In this document: positions 1 to 12,507 of the stretch, in pieces | Layout of the letters: each line of letters opens with the position of its first letter | Position numbering within the stretch: the stretch's first letter is position 1 | From: Butyricicoccus sp. OM04-18BH | GTDB lineage: Bacteria; Bacillota; Clostridia; Oscillospirales; Butyricicoccaceae | Reading direction: 5' to 3' | Assembly: GCF_003481705.1 (NCBI RefSeq) | Contig: NZ_QULN01000003.1 | Coordinates: 62,001-126,000 of the forward strand | DNA length: 64,000 nucleotides | Made by a program: the position numbers and the translations under genes | Notes under the pieces: generated by a model | Database searches by the model: none | What the model saw: the letters and a program-made list of their open reading frames with translations, nothing else | What the model was told of the DNA's origin: nothing

Positions 1-198
1 GCTCCTTGTATGCGTCTCGCCGCCGATCGTCACGCGGGCGGCCGCGCACAGGCAGCCGTCCCGTTCGGTGAGCGTGGATATGCAGATGTCGCCGTCCTGC
101 TCGGTCTCGACGCGCGTCAGCGTCTCCGTCGGCAGCAGGTGCAGCAGCATCTCCTCCGCTGCGTGCTTCATCTCATGTCCTTCCAGTATGTATTTCAT
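1..198 (-). CDS. hemZ: HemZ-like oxygen-independent coproporphyrinogen dehydrogenase, N-terminal part (cut by window edge)
   Basis: Only the first 66 codons are present; the gene runs off the left end. The protein begins MKYILEGHEMKHAAEEMLL, and the short beta-strand followed by GHE and a helix resembles the amino terminus of clostridial HemZ proteins. These are radical-SAM enzymes that decarboxylate coproporphyrinogen III without oxygen. The radical-SAM cysteines would lie beyond the edge, so the assignment rests on the N-terminus and on position. The ATG overlaps the stop of the upstream hydrolase gene in an ATGA arrangement, indicating translational coupling at the end of the recJ-rel-dtd transcript. 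Confidence 0.55.
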   Translation of the reverse strand, partial: MKYILEGHEMKHAAEEMLLHLLPTETLTRVETEQDGDICISTLTERDGCLCAAARVTIGGETHTRS

Positions 199-827
199 CG
201 GCCTCTCGCCTGCAGCATATAGGGATTTGCCGCGCGCTCCTCGTCAAGGGTGGAGATCCCCTCGTGACCGGGCAGAACCTTGTAGTCTCCCTCGAGCTCG
301 GACAGGCGCTTCAGCGAGCGCAGCATGGCGGAAAAGTCACCGCCCTCGAGATCGCAGCGGCCGCATTCATGACGGAACAGCGTGTCGCCGGTGAACAGGC
401 AGTCGCCGATCCTGATGACCGACGAGCCGGGCGTATGACCGGGCGTGCTCATATAGGCGGCGGTCAGGCCGCCGAAGGTGACGGCCGTGCCCTCCCCGGC
501 CAGGATATCCGGCGTATCCTGCACATAGCTGCGCGCGAGCGAGCGGAACTGCCCCATATTGTCGCGGCTGAGCAGCCAGGTGTCCGCCTCGGGGCAGACG
601 AACTGCGCCTTGGTCGCCTCGAGCACATCGTGCACCGCGAGAATATGGTCAAAGTGCGCGTGCGTCAGCAGAACGTACCTGACCGTGAGCTTTTCCTCCG
701 CGACTGCGTGCAGAATGGACTTCGCGTTGTCGCCCGGGTCGATGACCGCGGCCTCGCGCGTCGCTTCGTCATATACGATATAGCAATTCGTGCCGACAAC
801 GCCGACAGTGAGCTGCATTACTTTCAT
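195..827 (-). CDS. MBL-fold metallo-hydrolase (glyoxalase II-like, YcbL type)
   Basis: A 210-residue cytoplasmic metallo-beta-lactamase-fold protein. The zinc-binding motif THAHFDH is at residues 55-61. Further metal ligands are seen in the STPGHTPGS segment, the FTGDTLF segment and the terminal LPGHEG. The length is that of the short glyoxalase II-like (YcbL) group, which lacks the C-terminal substrate domain of true GloB. The substrate cannot be told from sequence; thioester hydrolysis is the family expectation. It lies 18 bp after dtd and overlaps the hemZ start by 4 bp, so it is part of the recJ-rel-dtd operon. Confidence 0.88.
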   Translation of the reverse strand: MKVMQLTVGVVGTNCYIVYDEATREAAVIDPGDNAKSILHAVAEEKLTVRYVLLTHAHFDHILAVHDVLEATKAQFVCPEADTWLLSRDNMGQFRSLARSYVQDTPDILAGEGTAVTFGGLTAAYMSTPGHTPGSSVIRIGDCLFTGDTLFRHECGRCDLEGGDFSAMLRSLKRLSELEGDYKVLPGHEGISTLDEERAANPYMLQARGR

Positions 828-845
828 AGTGATGTGTTTCCTTTC

Positions 846-1298
846 TTATCTTCTCATGTCCTTCGTGTCCATCCAGAGCGTGACCGGGCCGTCGTTGAGC
901 AGCTCGACCTTCATGTCCGCGCCGAACTCGCCGGTCTCGACCGGCAGACCGCTCTCGCGGCAGCGTGCGATGAACGCTTCATAGAGCGGAATGGCGGTCT
1001 CGGGACGCGCCGCGCCCGTAAAGCTCGGGCGGTTGCCCTTGCGGCAGTCGCCGTAAAGCGTGAACTGCGAGACGATGAGCAGTCCGCCGCCCACATCCGC
1101 GAGCGAGCGGTTCATCTTGTCGTTCTCGTCCGTGAACACGCGCATCTTGACCGTCTTGTCGGCCAGATAGACCGCGTCGTCCTCGGTATCGCCATCCGTG
1201 ATGCCGAGCAGCACCAGAAAGCCCTGCCCGATTTTTCCGTGTACCACGCCGTCGATCGTGACCGAGGCATGGGAAACGCGCTGTACCAACGCTCTCAT
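846..1298 (-). CDS. dtd: D-aminoacyl-tRNA deacylase
   Basis: A 150-residue Dtd protein that hydrolyses D-aminoacyl-tRNAs (and Gly-tRNA-Ala), protecting translation. The start [13 protein letters not shown] is the family N-terminus, and an AGGAGA ribosome site lies about 10 bases upstream of the ATG at 1298. The conserved [25 protein letters not shown] segment (SQFTLYGD and GNRPSF blocks) and the cross-subunit Gly-Pro segment near the C-terminus ([11 protein letters not shown]) are visible. It follows rel, a common Firmicutes order (rel-dtd). Confidence 0.95.
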   Translation of the reverse strand: MRALVQRVSHASVTIDGVVHGKIGQGFLVLLGITDGDTEDDAVYLADKTVKMRVFTDENDKMNRSLADVGGGLLIVSQFTLYGDCRKGNRPSFTGAARPETAIPLYEAFIARCRESGLPVETGEFGADMKVELLNDGPVTLWMDTKDMRR

Positions 1299-1384
1299 AA
1301 AGTATATTCTCCTGTCCTGTTTTATAATCAGTAAAATACCAAAACGCCACAGCCACTTCGCCATGACGTTTCAGCATCGTAAAA

Positions 1385-3583
1385 TCAGTTTGTGTCGACC
1401 GTTCTCGTCACGTCCACCACGCCCTTGACCGAGCGCAGGCGGCTGATGATGTTGTTGAGCTGGTGCACGCTCGTGACGTCCACCAGAACATTGATCACGC
1501 CGTAGCCGCCCTCCAGATCGCGCGCGGACATATCGCGCACGTTGATCTTGCCGGTCGCGAACACGAGCATGGCGTCGCTGAGAACGCCGATGCGGTTGCG
1601 CGTGGAGATCTGAAGGCCGGTCGAGAAGCGGTTGCGGCTGTCGCTGCCCTCCGCGACGTCCTCATCCCACCAGGCGCGCACCCAACGGTCCGGGTCCTCC
1701 TTCATGTGGACGTTGACGCAGTCGCGGCGATGGATGGACACGCCGTAGCCGCGCGTGACGAAGCCGACGATCTCGTCGCCCGGGATCGGCGTGCAGCAGC
1801 GCGCGAACTTGACCAGACAGCTGTCGATGCCCTCGACGACCACGCCGTCCGAGGACTTGCCCGAACGCACCGGCTGCTGCTCCTGCGGATGGGCCGCCCG
1901 TTCCGCCTGCTCGCGCTGACGGCGCAGCTTGCCGACGTCGTCCTTGACCTTGTTGAGGATCTTCGTGACCGTGATGCCGCCGTAGCCGATGGCGGCGTAC
2001 ATCTCGTCCAGACTCGAGAACGAGAACTTGTTGAATACGTTGCGGCGGACTTCCTCGTTTTCGTAGAAGCCGTTGTACAGCAGGTTTGCGCGCAGCTCGC
2101 GGTCGAGCTCCTCTCTGCCGTTGACGATATTCTCCTCGCGGCATTCCTTTTTGAACCATTGTTTGATCTTGTTGCGCGCCTCGGTGGTCTTGACGATCTT
2201 CACCCAGTCGCGGCTCGGGCCGTGCGCCTCCTTGGAGGTCAGGATCTCGACAATATCGCCGTTTTTCAGCTGGCTGTCGATCGGCGCGATGCGGCCGTTG
2301 ACCTTGCAGCCAGTCATGCGGTTGCCGACGGCGGAGTGAATGGCGTAGGCCATGTCGATCGGCGTCGCGCCGGCCGGCATGTTGACTACGTCGCCCTTCG
2401 GGGTGAATACGAACACCTCGTCCGCGAACAGGTCGACCTTGATATTCTTGATAAAGTCCTCGGCCTCGGTGTCCTGCTGCGCCTCGAGCAGCTGACGGAT
2501 CCATGCGAACGTCTCCTCGCCCGCCTTCTTATCCAGGCCCTGCTTGTACTTCCAGTGCGCCGCTACGCCGTATTCCGCCATCTTGTGCATCTCGGCCGTG
2601 CGGATCTGGATCTCGAACGGGATGCCGGCGCGGCCGATGACGGTCGTATGGAGCGACTGGTAGCCGTTCGGCTTCGGGGTGGAGATATAGTCCTTGAAGC
2701 GGCCCGGGATGGGCTTGTAGAGGTCGTGCACATAGCCGAGCACGTTATAGCAGTCCGCCACGGTATCCACGATGACGCGCACCGCGCAGATGTCGTAGAT
2801 CTCGTTGATGGTCTTGTGCTGCGCATACATCTTGCGGTAAATGGAGTAGATATGCTTGACGCGCGCGGAAATGGTGTTGTTGATGTGCGCCTCCCTGAGT
2901 TTTTCGGAGATGCGCTCCTGAATGCCCTTGAGGAACTCCTCATGCTGCTCGCTCTGCGCCTTGAGGCCCTCGACGATCTCGTTGTAGCCGATGGGGTCGA
3001 GGATTTTGAGCGAAAGATCCTCAAGCTCCCACTTGATGCGGCTCATGCCGAGGCGGTGCGCGATCGGCGCGTAGATCTCCATGGTCTCGAGCGCCTTGTC
3101 GCGCTGCTTGCGCTCGGGCAGGAACTGGAACGTGCGCGCGTTGTGCAGGCGGTCGGCGAGCTTGATGAGGATGACGCGGATATCCTTTGCCATCGCGAGG
3201 AACATCTTACGCAGATCCTCGAACTGCTCCTGCTCCTTGGAGTAGCGCAGCATGCCCAGGCGCGTAACGCCGTCGACGAGCTCCGCGACCGGCGTGCCGA
3301 ACTTGTTCTCGATCTCCTTGTAGCCGAATTCGGTGTCCTCGATGCAGTCATGCAGGAGTGCGGCGCAGATGGAATCGGTATCGAGACCCATCTCGACCAC
3401 GATCTCCGCGACCGCGACCGGATGGATGATATACGGCTCGCCGTTGCGGCGCTTCTGCCCCTCATGGGCGGCGGCAGCGCACTCGTAGGCGGCGCGGATC
3501 TTCTTGATATTGGCCTGCGGGTTCTGTTTGCTCACCCGCTCGAGCAGAAATTCCAGTTTGTTTTGCATAGTTTGTTCCCCCAT
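1385..3583 (-). CDS. relA: Bifunctional (p)ppGpp synthetase/hydrolase (Rel/SpoT family)
   Basis: A 732-residue long RSH protein controlling the stringent response. Domain order: HD-type hydrolase (His54; HDCIEDT at 78-84), ppGpp synthetase (GYQSLHTTVIG near 308), TGS (VFTPKGDVVNMPAGATPIDMA-like region near 390), zinc/helical region, and C-terminal ACT domain (about 660-730). Both hydrolase and synthetase motifs look intact, so it should both make and destroy the alarmone. The ATG at 3583 has GGGGTGA four bases upstream; a second ATG at 3568 has GGGGGAAC and is possible. It starts 5 bp after recJ, in one operon. Confidence 0.96.
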   Translation of the reverse strand: MGEQTMQNKLEFLLERVSKQNPQANIKKIRAAYECAAAAHEGQKRRNGEPYIIHPVAVAEIVVEMGLDTDSICAALLHDCIEDTEFGYKEIENKFGTPVAELVDGVTRLGMLRYSKEQEQFEDLRKMFLAMAKDIRVILIKLADRLHNARTFQFLPERKQRDKALETMEIYAPIAHRLGMSRIKWELEDLSLKILDPIGYNEIVEGLKAQSEQHEEFLKGIQERISEKLREAHINNTISARVKHIYSIYRKMYAQHKTINEIYDICAVRVIVDTVADCYNVLGYVHDLYKPIPGRFKDYISTPKPNGYQSLHTTVIGRAGIPFEIQIRTAEMHKMAEYGVAAHWKYKQGLDKKAGEETFAWIRQLLEAQQDTEAEDFIKNIKVDLFADEVFVFTPKGDVVNMPAGATPIDMAYAIHSAVGNRMTGCKVNGRIAPIDSQLKNGDIVEILTSKEAHGPSRDWVKIVKTTEARNKIKQWFKKECREENIVNGREELDRELRANLLYNGFYENEEVRRNVFNKFSFSSLDEMYAAIGYGGITVTKILNKVKDDVGKLRRQREQAERAAHPQEQQPVRSGKSSDGVVVEGIDSCLVKFARCCTPIPGDEIVGFVTRGYGVSIHRRDCVNVHMKEDPDRWVRAWWDEDVAEGSDSRNRFSTGLQISTRNRIGVLSDAMLVFATGKINVRDMSARDLEGGYGVINVLVDVTSVHQLNNIISRLRSVKGVVDVTRTVDTN

Positions 3584-3587
3584 TCGC

Positions 3588-5663
3588 TCACCCCGCCATA
3601 CTTTGCAGTGTCCGCAGCACGACGGAGCCGGAAATATCCGCCTTACCCTCGTAAGGCTTGAGGCAGACGTTTATCATGCCCTCTTTGAAATGGTAGCTGA
3701 TGAGGCCGGACTCGGAAAAGACGTCGAGCGAGACGAGGAGCTTGCCGATGTTGATCTCGCGTCTGCTCTCCCAGGAAACGCGGCGCGAAAGCGCCCCGTC
3801 GGGCACGGAGAGCCGTCCGTCCTCCGCGCGGCAGACGATATGCCGCCAGACGGCGACAAGATCCTTGCGCTCGGGGAGCAGCCGCCGCGCCTCGAGCGCG
3901 GTCAGCGGACCGTCCTGCATCAGAATGTTGTAAAGATTGAGGATCAGCTGGTCGGCGCGGTGCTCGCACTCGCTCAGCTGCACGTCGCAGATGACAAGCT
4001 GCACGCTGCGGCGGTTATGGTATTCGTTGATCTCGAGATGGAACGCCGCGTCCACCGTGCTGCCCGGGACAAAGCCCAGCCCGCCGGCGCCCGTTCCGAA
4101 CCAGATGGCGCCCAACCGCGTCCCGTCCTTGGAGAGAGACAGGCGCACATGGCGGTCGCTCGAAAGCGGCGTGATGTCCTCGACGATCAGGTCCTTCATG
4201 CAGAACACAGGCTCTGCGTTCTGCATTCCGTAGGGCTCGAGCATGGAAAGGCCCTCGATATTCTCGATGGTCAGCCATTCCTTTTCGACCATGCAGTCGA
4301 TATGCAGCTGCGGAATGAGCTGCTGCCGGGTGACATGGGTCTCGGCATAGGCCTTGAGGCGCGCCTTCAGCGCGTCGATATTGCTCTCGTCGATCGTAAG
4401 GCCGGCTGCGAGCGCGTGGCCGCCGTAGCGGTCGAGCAGGTCGGAGCAGCTCGTCAAAGCGTCGAACAGGTTGAAGCTGCCGATCGAGCGGCCCGAGCCC
4501 TTGCCGACGCCGTCGCTGTCGATCGAGATGAGCACCACCGGGCAGCCGTAGCGGTCGCACAGGCGCGAGCAGACGATGCCGATCACACCCTGATGCCAGC
4601 CCTTTCCGGCGAGCACGATCATCTTGTCCCCGACCGGATTGTATTCGCCCCGCAGCTGCGTGAGCGCCTGGTTCAGGATCTCGTTCTCCGTCGTCTGCCG
4701 CAGCTTGTTCTGCTCACACAGCTCGACGGCGAGCCGGATCGCGCGGTCCATGTCCTGCGTCAGGAACAGCTCGGCGGCGAGGTCCGCCTTGCCCATGCGC
4801 CCGGCGGCGTTGATGCGCGGCGCGAGCACGAAGCTGATGGTCGAGGCGGTCAGATGGCGCTCCGCCATGCCGGCCTCCGCGAGCAGGCGCTGCAGACCGA
4901 TGTTGCGCGTCTTTTCCATTCTTTGCAGACCTTCCGCGACAAGAATGCGGTTTTCGCCCACGATGGGCATGACGTCCGCGACCGTGCCGAGCGCGACAAG
5001 GTCGGCGTAGCGGTCGAGCATCGCGTCCGTGTCGCCGTCGAGCGCGCAGATCAGCTTGAATGCCACACCCACGCCCGCGAGGCTGTCGAACGGATAGGTG
5101 TCCCCGGCCTGCTTGCAGTCGATGACCGCTTCGGCCTCGGGCAGCTCGTCGTGGCACTCGTGATGGTCGGTGATGACGACCTTCATGCCAAGCTCGCGCG
5201 CGAGCGCGATCTCCTCGTTCGCGGTGATGCCCGAGTCCACGGTTATCATCAGGCGCGTGCCGCGTCGGTACAGCTCCTCCATCGCCTGCCGCGTCAGGCC
5301 GTAGCCCTCGCTCAGACGGTTCGGGATATAATATTCACAGGCTGCGCCCGCCGTGCGCAGGTAATCGACCAGCGTGCAGGTCGCGGTGATGCCGTCGACA
5401 TCGTAGTCTCCGTAGACCACGATGCGCTCGCCGCGCTCGATCGCGCCGCGAATGACACCGACCGCCCGGTCCATGTCGTGCATGGCGAACGGGTCGTGCA
5501 GACCGCTGCGCTCACAGCTGAGAAACGCCCGTGCTGCGGCTGCGTTTTCGATGCCGCGGGCGGAAAGGACCGCCGCCGTGAGCGGCGCACAGTGCATTTC
5601 CTGCGCGAGGCGACGCACTCCGCCGGCATCCGGCTCAGCGATCATCCATCGTTTCGCTTTCAT
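3588..5663 (-). CDS. recJ: Single-stranded-DNA-specific exonuclease RecJ
   Basis: A 691-residue 5'-3' ssDNA exonuclease of the DHH family used in recombination and base-excision repair. Seen: DYDVDG (86-91), TVDSGIT, DHH (166-168), the GSGRSIGSFNL and YGGHALAAGLTI blocks of the DHHA1 domain, and an OB-like C-terminal region. The start at 5663 is chosen because AGAGGGAGAG precedes it; the frame continues upstream but into the promoter. It heads the recJ-rel-dtd-MBL-hemZ operon. Confidence 0.95.
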   Translation of the reverse strand: MKAKRWMIAEPDAGGVRRLAQEMHCAPLTAAVLSARGIENAAAARAFLSCERSGLHDPFAMHDMDRAVGVIRGAIERGERIVVYGDYDVDGITATCTLVDYLRTAGAACEYYIPNRLSEGYGLTRQAMEELYRRGTRLMITVDSGITANEEIALARELGMKVVITDHHECHDELPEAEAVIDCKQAGDTYPFDSLAGVGVAFKLICALDGDTDAMLDRYADLVALGTVADVMPIVGENRILVAEGLQRMEKTRNIGLQRLLAEAGMAERHLTASTISFVLAPRINAAGRMGKADLAAELFLTQDMDRAIRLAVELCEQNKLRQTTENEILNQALTQLRGEYNPVGDKMIVLAGKGWHQGVIGIVCSRLCDRYGCPVVLISIDSDGVGKGSGRSIGSFNLFDALTSCSDLLDRYGGHALAAGLTIDESNIDALKARLKAYAETHVTRQQLIPQLHIDCMVEKEWLTIENIEGLSMLEPYGMQNAEPVFCMKDLIVEDITPLSSDRHVRLSLSKDGTRLGAIWFGTGAGGLGFVPGSTVDAAFHLEINEYHNRRSVQLVICDVQLSECEHRADQLILNLYNILMQDGPLTALEARRLLPERKDLVAVWRHIVCRAEDGRLSVPDGALSRRVSWESRREINIGKLLVSLDVFSESGLISYHFKEGMINVCLKPYEGKADISGSVVLRTLQSMAG

Positions 5664-5696
5664 AGCTCTCCCTCTTTTGGTTTTTTTATTACAACT

Positions 5697-5725
5697 ATTA
5701 TACCAAAACGCCGGGATAATCTCAA
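5697..5725 (-). promoter_or_regulatory. sigma-A promoter of recJ operon
   Basis: On the minus strand TTGAGA (5720-5725), a 17-bp spacer and TATAAT (5697-5702) lie about 35 bp upstream of the recJ start codon. It is downstream of the uvrA terminator, so recJ-rel-dtd can be transcribed independently. Confidence 0.8.
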
Positions 5726-5748
5726 CATTTTTATGCACATAGTCAAAA

Positions 5749-5776
5749 ACGGGTGATTTCTTCCGAAACCACCCGT
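5749..5776 (-). terminator. Intrinsic terminator after uvrA
   Basis: The inverted repeat ACGGGTG/CACCCGT, extended by a partly paired interior, is followed on the minus strand by TTTTTGAC. It lies 13 bp after the uvrA stop and separates uvrBA from the recJ operon. Confidence 0.8.
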
Positions 5777-5789
5777 AATTTTGTACATT

Positions 5790-8639
<2,850 letters not shown>

Positions 8640-8660
8640 TCGTGTTTTCTGTACCTCGTT

Positions 8661-10616
8661 TTATTTTTCCTCCAGCGCCTTGATCTGGTCGCGCAGCTGG
8701 GCGGCGATCTCAAACTCGAGCATCTTCGCCGCCTCCTTCATCTGGCGGGTCAGACGGGCGATCTCCTGCTGCTTCTCGCCCTTCGTGCGCAGCTTTTTCT
8801 TGCTGCTCGTCGGCACATTGGAGGTGATCTCGATCACGTCCTGCACCTTTTTGCGCACAGACCTGGGGGTAATGCCGTGTGCCTTGTTGAAGGCGTCCTG
8901 CAAGGCGCGGCGGCGCTCGGTCTCGTCCATCGCGCGCTTCATCGAGGGGGTGATGCTGTCGGCATACAGCACGACTAAGCCGTGCTCGTTTCGTGCGGCG
9001 CGGCCGATGGTCTGGATGAGCGAGGTCTCCGAGCGCAGGAAGCCCTCCTTGTCCGCATCGAGAATGGCGACGAGCGACACCTCGGGGATATCCAGACCCT
9101 CGCGCAGCAGGTTGATGCCGACGAGAACGTCATACACGCCGAGGCGCAGGTCGCGCACGAGCTCCTGCCGCTCGATGGTCTTGACGTCGTGGTGCATATA
9201 GCGCACCCTGATGCCGGCGGTCTCCAGATAATCGGTCAGATCCTCCGCCATTTTCTTGGTGAGCGTCGTGACGAGCACCCGCTCGTTCTTCGCTGTGCGG
9301 GCGTTGATTTCGCCGATGAGGTCGTCGATCTGGCCGTCCACCGGACGCACAACGACCTCCGGATCGAGCAGACCGGTCGGACGGATGACCTGCTCGACGA
9401 CCTGACCCGAGCGCGAGAGCTCGTATTCGCCCGGCGTCGCGGAGACATAAACGATCTGGTTCAGCCGCTCGTTGAACTCGTCGAAGTTCAGCGGACGGTT
9501 GTCGTAGGCGCTCGGCAGGCGGAAGCCGTTTTCGACCAGACTTTCCTTGCGCGCGCGGTCGCCGTGATACATCGCGCGGACCTGCGGCAGAGTAACGTGG
9601 CTCTCGTCCACGATCAGCAGGAAATCCTTCGGGAAGTAGTCGAGGAGCGTGTAGGGCGAGGAGCCCGGCGCGCGGCGCGACAGCACGCGCGAATAGTTCT
9701 CGATGCCCGAGCAGAAGCCGATCTCCTGAAGCATTTCGATGTCGTAGCGCGTGCGCTGACCGATGCGCTGCGCCTCGATGAGCTTACCGTTCTCCTCGAA
9801 GTATCTGACGCGCTGCTCCAGCTCCTCTTCAAGGTCCTTGATGGCCTCCTCGAGCTTTTCCTTTGGCGTGACATAGTGGCTCGCCGGGAAGATCGCGATG
9901 TGTCCGAGCTCGCCTAGCGCCACGCCGGTCAGCGGATTGATGCGGCTGATGCGGTCGACCTCGTCGCCGAAGAACTCGACGCGCACCACATCCTCATCCG
10001 AGTATACCGGCCAGATCTCGACCGTGTCGCCGCGCACGCGGAAGCGATTGCGCTCGAAGGCGATGTCATTGCGCTCATACTGGATGTCGATCAGGCGGCG
10101 GATGAGCGTATCGCGCCCGAGCTCCATGCCCGGACGCAGCGAAATGACCATGCTCTTGTAGTCGATCGGGTCGCCGAGCGAATAGATGCACGACACCGAG
10201 GACACGATGATAACGTCGCGGCGCTCGGCGAGCGCGGAGGTCGCGGAATGGCGCAGGCGGTCGATCTCGTCGTTGATGGCGGAGTCCTTCTCGATATAGG
10301 TATCGGTCGAAGCGATGTACGCCTCCGGCTGATAGTAATCATAGTAGGAGACGAAATACTCGACGGCGTTGTCCGGGAAGAATTCGCGCAGCTCGGTGCA
10401 CAGCTGCGCGGCGAGCGTTTTATTGTGCGCGAGCACGAGCGTCGGGCGCTGTGTCTGCTCGATGATGTTAGCCATGGTGAAGGTCTTGCCCGAGCCGGTA
10501 ACGCCCTTGAGCGTCTGCTCCTCCAGACCGTTGCGGATGCCCTCGACGAGCTTCGCGACCGCCTGCGGCTGGTCGCCCGCCATCCTGTACGGGCTTACGA
10601 TGTGAAATTCCGGCAT
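8661..10616 (-). CDS. uvrB: Excinuclease ABC subunit B
   Basis: A 651-residue UvrB helicase-like DNA damage verification protein. Walker [10 protein letters not shown], the beta-hairpin segment ([11 protein letters not shown]), DESH box, helicase motifs and the C-terminal UVR domain (about 615-650) that contacts UvrC are present. The ATG at 10616 is chosen because AGGGAGG lies about 9 bases upstream and [19 protein letters not shown] is the usual N-terminus. It lies 25 bp after the GNAT gene. Confidence 0.98.
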   Translation of the reverse strand: MPEFHIVSPYRMAGDQPQAVAKLVEGIRNGLEEQTLKGVTGSGKTFTMANIIEQTQRPTLVLAHNKTLAAQLCTELREFFPDNAVEYFVSYYDYYQPEAYIASTDTYIEKDSAINDEIDRLRHSATSALAERRDVIIVSSVSCIYSLGDPIDYKSMVISLRPGMELGRDTLIRRLIDIQYERNDIAFERNRFRVRGDTVEIWPVYSDEDVVRVEFFGDEVDRISRINPLTGVALGELGHIAIFPASHYVTPKEKLEEAIKDLEEELEQRVRYFEENGKLIEAQRIGQRTRYDIEMLQEIGFCSGIENYSRVLSRRAPGSSPYTLLDYFPKDFLLIVDESHVTLPQVRAMYHGDRARKESLVENGFRLPSAYDNRPLNFDEFNERLNQIVYVSATPGEYELSRSGQVVEQVIRPTGLLDPEVVVRPVDGQIDDLIGEINARTAKNERVLVTTLTKKMAEDLTDYLETAGIRVRYMHHDVKTIERQELVRDLRLGVYDVLVGINLLREGLDIPEVSLVAILDADKEGFLRSETSLIQTIGRAARNEHGLVVLYADSITPSMKRAMDETERRRALQDAFNKAHGITPRSVRKKVQDVIEITSNVPTSSKKKLRTKGEKQQEIARLTRQMKEAAKMLEFEIAAQLRDQIKALEEK

Positions 10617-10641
10617 TTTGCCCGGCCTCCCTCTGTTTCTC

Positions 10642-11244
10642 TTATATGTCGTGGATGCGCTGCATCGCCTGGCGGAGCGCACGGCTCACGAGCGGGCTGT
10701 CCGAGATCTCCGGGAACGGAACGGTCGGCTCGGGTGCGCCGTCGTGCGGACGCAGGCTCCTGCCCATCCAGAGCACGTCGCGCCACTGGCCGAACTTGTA
10801 CATACTCTCCTGATAGGCGCCCGAAATGACAAAGCCCATCGCCTTGTGGAACTTCATCGAGCGCTCGTTGGGCGAGGTGATGCCGACATAGATATTATAG
10901 TAGCCCTGCATCGCGAGCACCTCGAACAGCGCGGCGTAGATCGCGCCGGCGATGCCGTGGCGGTGCCAGTCCTGCGCGACATAGATCGAGGTCTCCACCG
11001 ACCACTGGTATGCCGCGCGGGTGCGGTGCGGAGAGGCGTAGCCGTAGCCTGCGACCTCGCCGTCGATGATGCACACGAGCCACGGCAGCTTTTCGGTGAA
11101 CGTGCGGATGCGGCGCGTAAACTCCTCGAGCGTCGGAGCATCGTATTCGCTCGACACGGTCGTCTGGATAACGTAGGGCGCGTAGATGGCGAGCATTTCG
11201 GCGGCGTCGTCTACGGTCGCGGGACGCAGAATGATTTCAGACAT
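10642..11244 (-). CDS. GNAT N-acetyltransferase (phosphinothricin acetyltransferase-like)
   Basis: A 200-residue GNAT protein. The N-terminus [21 protein letters not shown], the [18 protein letters not shown] segment and the acetyl-CoA loop around [16 protein letters not shown] are those of the Pat/Bar-like group, which acetylates phosphinothricin, methionine sulfoximine or other amino-acid amines. The physiological substrate is unknown. About 35 residues after the GNAT core are extra and rich in charged residues. It is the first gene of the unit with uvrB-uvrA; coupling to repair may be only positional. Confidence 0.85.
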   Translation of the reverse strand: MSEIILRPATVDDAAEMLAIYAPYVIQTTVSSEYDAPTLEEFTRRIRTFTEKLPWLVCIIDGEVAGYGYASPHRTRAAYQWSVETSIYVAQDWHRHGIAGAIYAALFEVLAMQGYYNIYVGITSPNERSMKFHKAMGFVISGAYQESMYKFGQWRDVLWMGRSLRPHDGAPEPTVPFPEISDSPLVSRALRQAMQRIHDI

Positions 11245-11308
11245 ATGTTTTCCCTCTTTTCGCTTTTCTCCGTGCAGACGGATGGTTTCGTCGGTCTCTT
11301 ATTCTTCT

Positions 11309-11337
11309 ATTATATCCCCTGCGCCGCCGCTCTTCAA
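11309..11337 (-). promoter_or_regulatory. sigma-A promoter for GNAT-uvrB-uvrA
   Basis: Minus-strand TTGAAG (11332-11337), 17-bp spacer, TATAAT (11309-11314), about 65 bp before the GNAT start codon. Confidence 0.65.
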
Positions 11338-11361
11338 CTGATTTCTGCGCACCCCCTGCCA

Positions 11362-11419
11362 AAAACCGCACATTTGTTCGCGTCATTTTTGTGCGCTTTT
11401 GCCCGTCGAAAACCGCACA
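11362..11419. repeat. Triplicated AAAACCGCACA motif in divergent intergenic region
   Basis: The 334-bp gap between the divergent GNAT gene and the DUF4364 gene holds both promoters and, between them, AAAACCGCACA at 11362-11372 and 11409-11419 plus an inverted near-copy TGTGCGCTTTT at 11390-11400. The arrangement suggests a protein-binding region shared by the two promoters. No coding sequence is evident in the gap. Confidence 0.5.
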
Positions 11420-11436
11420 AACTGCGCTTCGCCTCG

Positions 11437-11465
11437 TTGCAATTTTCCCCCCTGGGTAGTATACT
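11437..11465 (+). promoter_or_regulatory. sigma-A promoter for DUF4364 gene and lrgAB
   Basis: TTGCAA (11437-11442), 17-bp spacer, TATACT (11460-11465); an overlapping TATAAT is at 11466-11471. It is about 110 bp before the start codon at 11579. Confidence 0.65.
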
Positions 11466-11578
11466 TATAATCACTAAGCAAATTTCCGGCAAGTGTATTT
11501 TTCCGCGCCGCGCGCCCTGTTTTCCTGTGTCGGCGCAGCATGCGGATGAGTGCAGGACCAAAGGAGGTATCCCGTATT

Positions 11579-12112
11579 ATGATCCGTTACGGCTTTATCC
11601 ATACCAAGGAGGACATCAAGTTTCTTGTGCTGTTCGCAATGGATCTTCTCCCCTTCCCCGTTACGTTCGAGACGGTGGTCGATCTGATTACATGGTGTGA
11701 CGACGGCTTCGGCTATTTCGAGCTGAGCGAAGCGTTTTACGAGATGATTCCCACCGGCCACATCGACGAGAGCATCGAAAACGGCGCAAAGCTCTACGCC
11801 ATCACCGACAAGGGCCGCGAGGCGACGCGCATCTTCGAGAAGCAGCTGCCCTATCCGGTGCGCGAGGCGGCGCAGCGTTCGGCGCTCCGCGTCGTGCGCC
11901 AGATCCGCCGCGACGCCGCGATCCATACCTCGGTCACCGAGCACGGCGAGCACGATCTCACCGTCCGCATGGAAATGGAGCAGGTGTTTGCCATCGAAAT
12001 GGCGGTCGTCAGCCACGAGCAGGCAACCATGCTCGAGCGCACCTTCAAAGCCAACGCCGAAGCGATCTACCAGAAGCTGCTCGGCGTTATGACGCAGGAA
12101 TATCCCAATTAA
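11579..12112 (+). CDS. DUF4364 family protein
   Basis: A 177-residue soluble protein matching the clostridial DUF4364 family by its N-terminus (FIHTKEDIKFLVLFAMDLLP) and the pattern of a winged-helix-like N-terminal half followed by an alpha/beta half. The DNA-binding role usually suggested is unproven. The ATG at 11579 follows an AAAGGAGG ribosome site 11 bases upstream. The lrgA gene begins 17 bp downstream, so this may be a transcriptional partner of the lrgAB pair. Confidence 0.8.
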   Translation: MIRYGFIHTKEDIKFLVLFAMDLLPFPVTFETVVDLITWCDDGFGYFELSEAFYEMIPTGHIDESIENGAKLYAITDKGREATRIFEKQLPYPVREAAQRSALRVVRQIRRDAAIHTSVTEHGEHDLTVRMEMEQVFAIEMAVVSHEQATMLERTFKANAEAIYQKLLGVMTQEYPN

Positions 12113-12129
12113 AAGAAAGAAGCATCCCC

Positions 12130-12507
12130 GTGAAACACCTCAAACAACTCGCATTGCTGCTCGCGTGCTGCGTCGGCGGCAACCTGATCTCTGCGCTGCT
12201 GCACGGCGCCCTTCCCGGCAACGTGCTCGGTCTCACCCTGCTGCTCGTGCTGCTCATCTGCCGCGCGGTCAAGCTGCACCATGTGGAAGACACCGCCGAT
12301 TTTCTGCTTCAGAACATGGCGTTTTTCTTTCTGCCGGCGTGCCTCGGCATTCTCGACATTTTCGCTGACATCAAGGGCGAGATTCTCGCCATTCTCGCGG
12401 TCTGCCTGCTCACGACGCTCTGCACCGCCGCCGCGACCGCTCTGACCGTACATATCGTGCTCAAGCTCCAGCACCGTGAAAATGAGGAGGCATTCGACCG
12501 TGACTGA
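12130..12507 (+). CDS. lrgA: CidA/LrgA family holin-like membrane protein
   Basis: A 125-residue protein with four predicted membrane helices (about 5-25, 30-46, 60-80, 88-112), the size and topology of CidA/LrgA. The family includes holin-like modulators of murein hydrolase activity and, in some organisms, pyruvate or glycolate transport partners. It begins with GTG after a weak AAAGAAG site and overlaps lrgB by 8 bp. Pairing with lrgB supports the call. Confidence 0.85.
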   Translation: MKHLKQLALLLACCVGGNLISALLHGALPGNVLGLTLLLVLLICRAVKLHHVEDTADFLLQNMAFFFLPACLGILDIFADIKGEILAILAVCLLTTLCTAAATALTVHIVLKLQHRENEEAFDRD

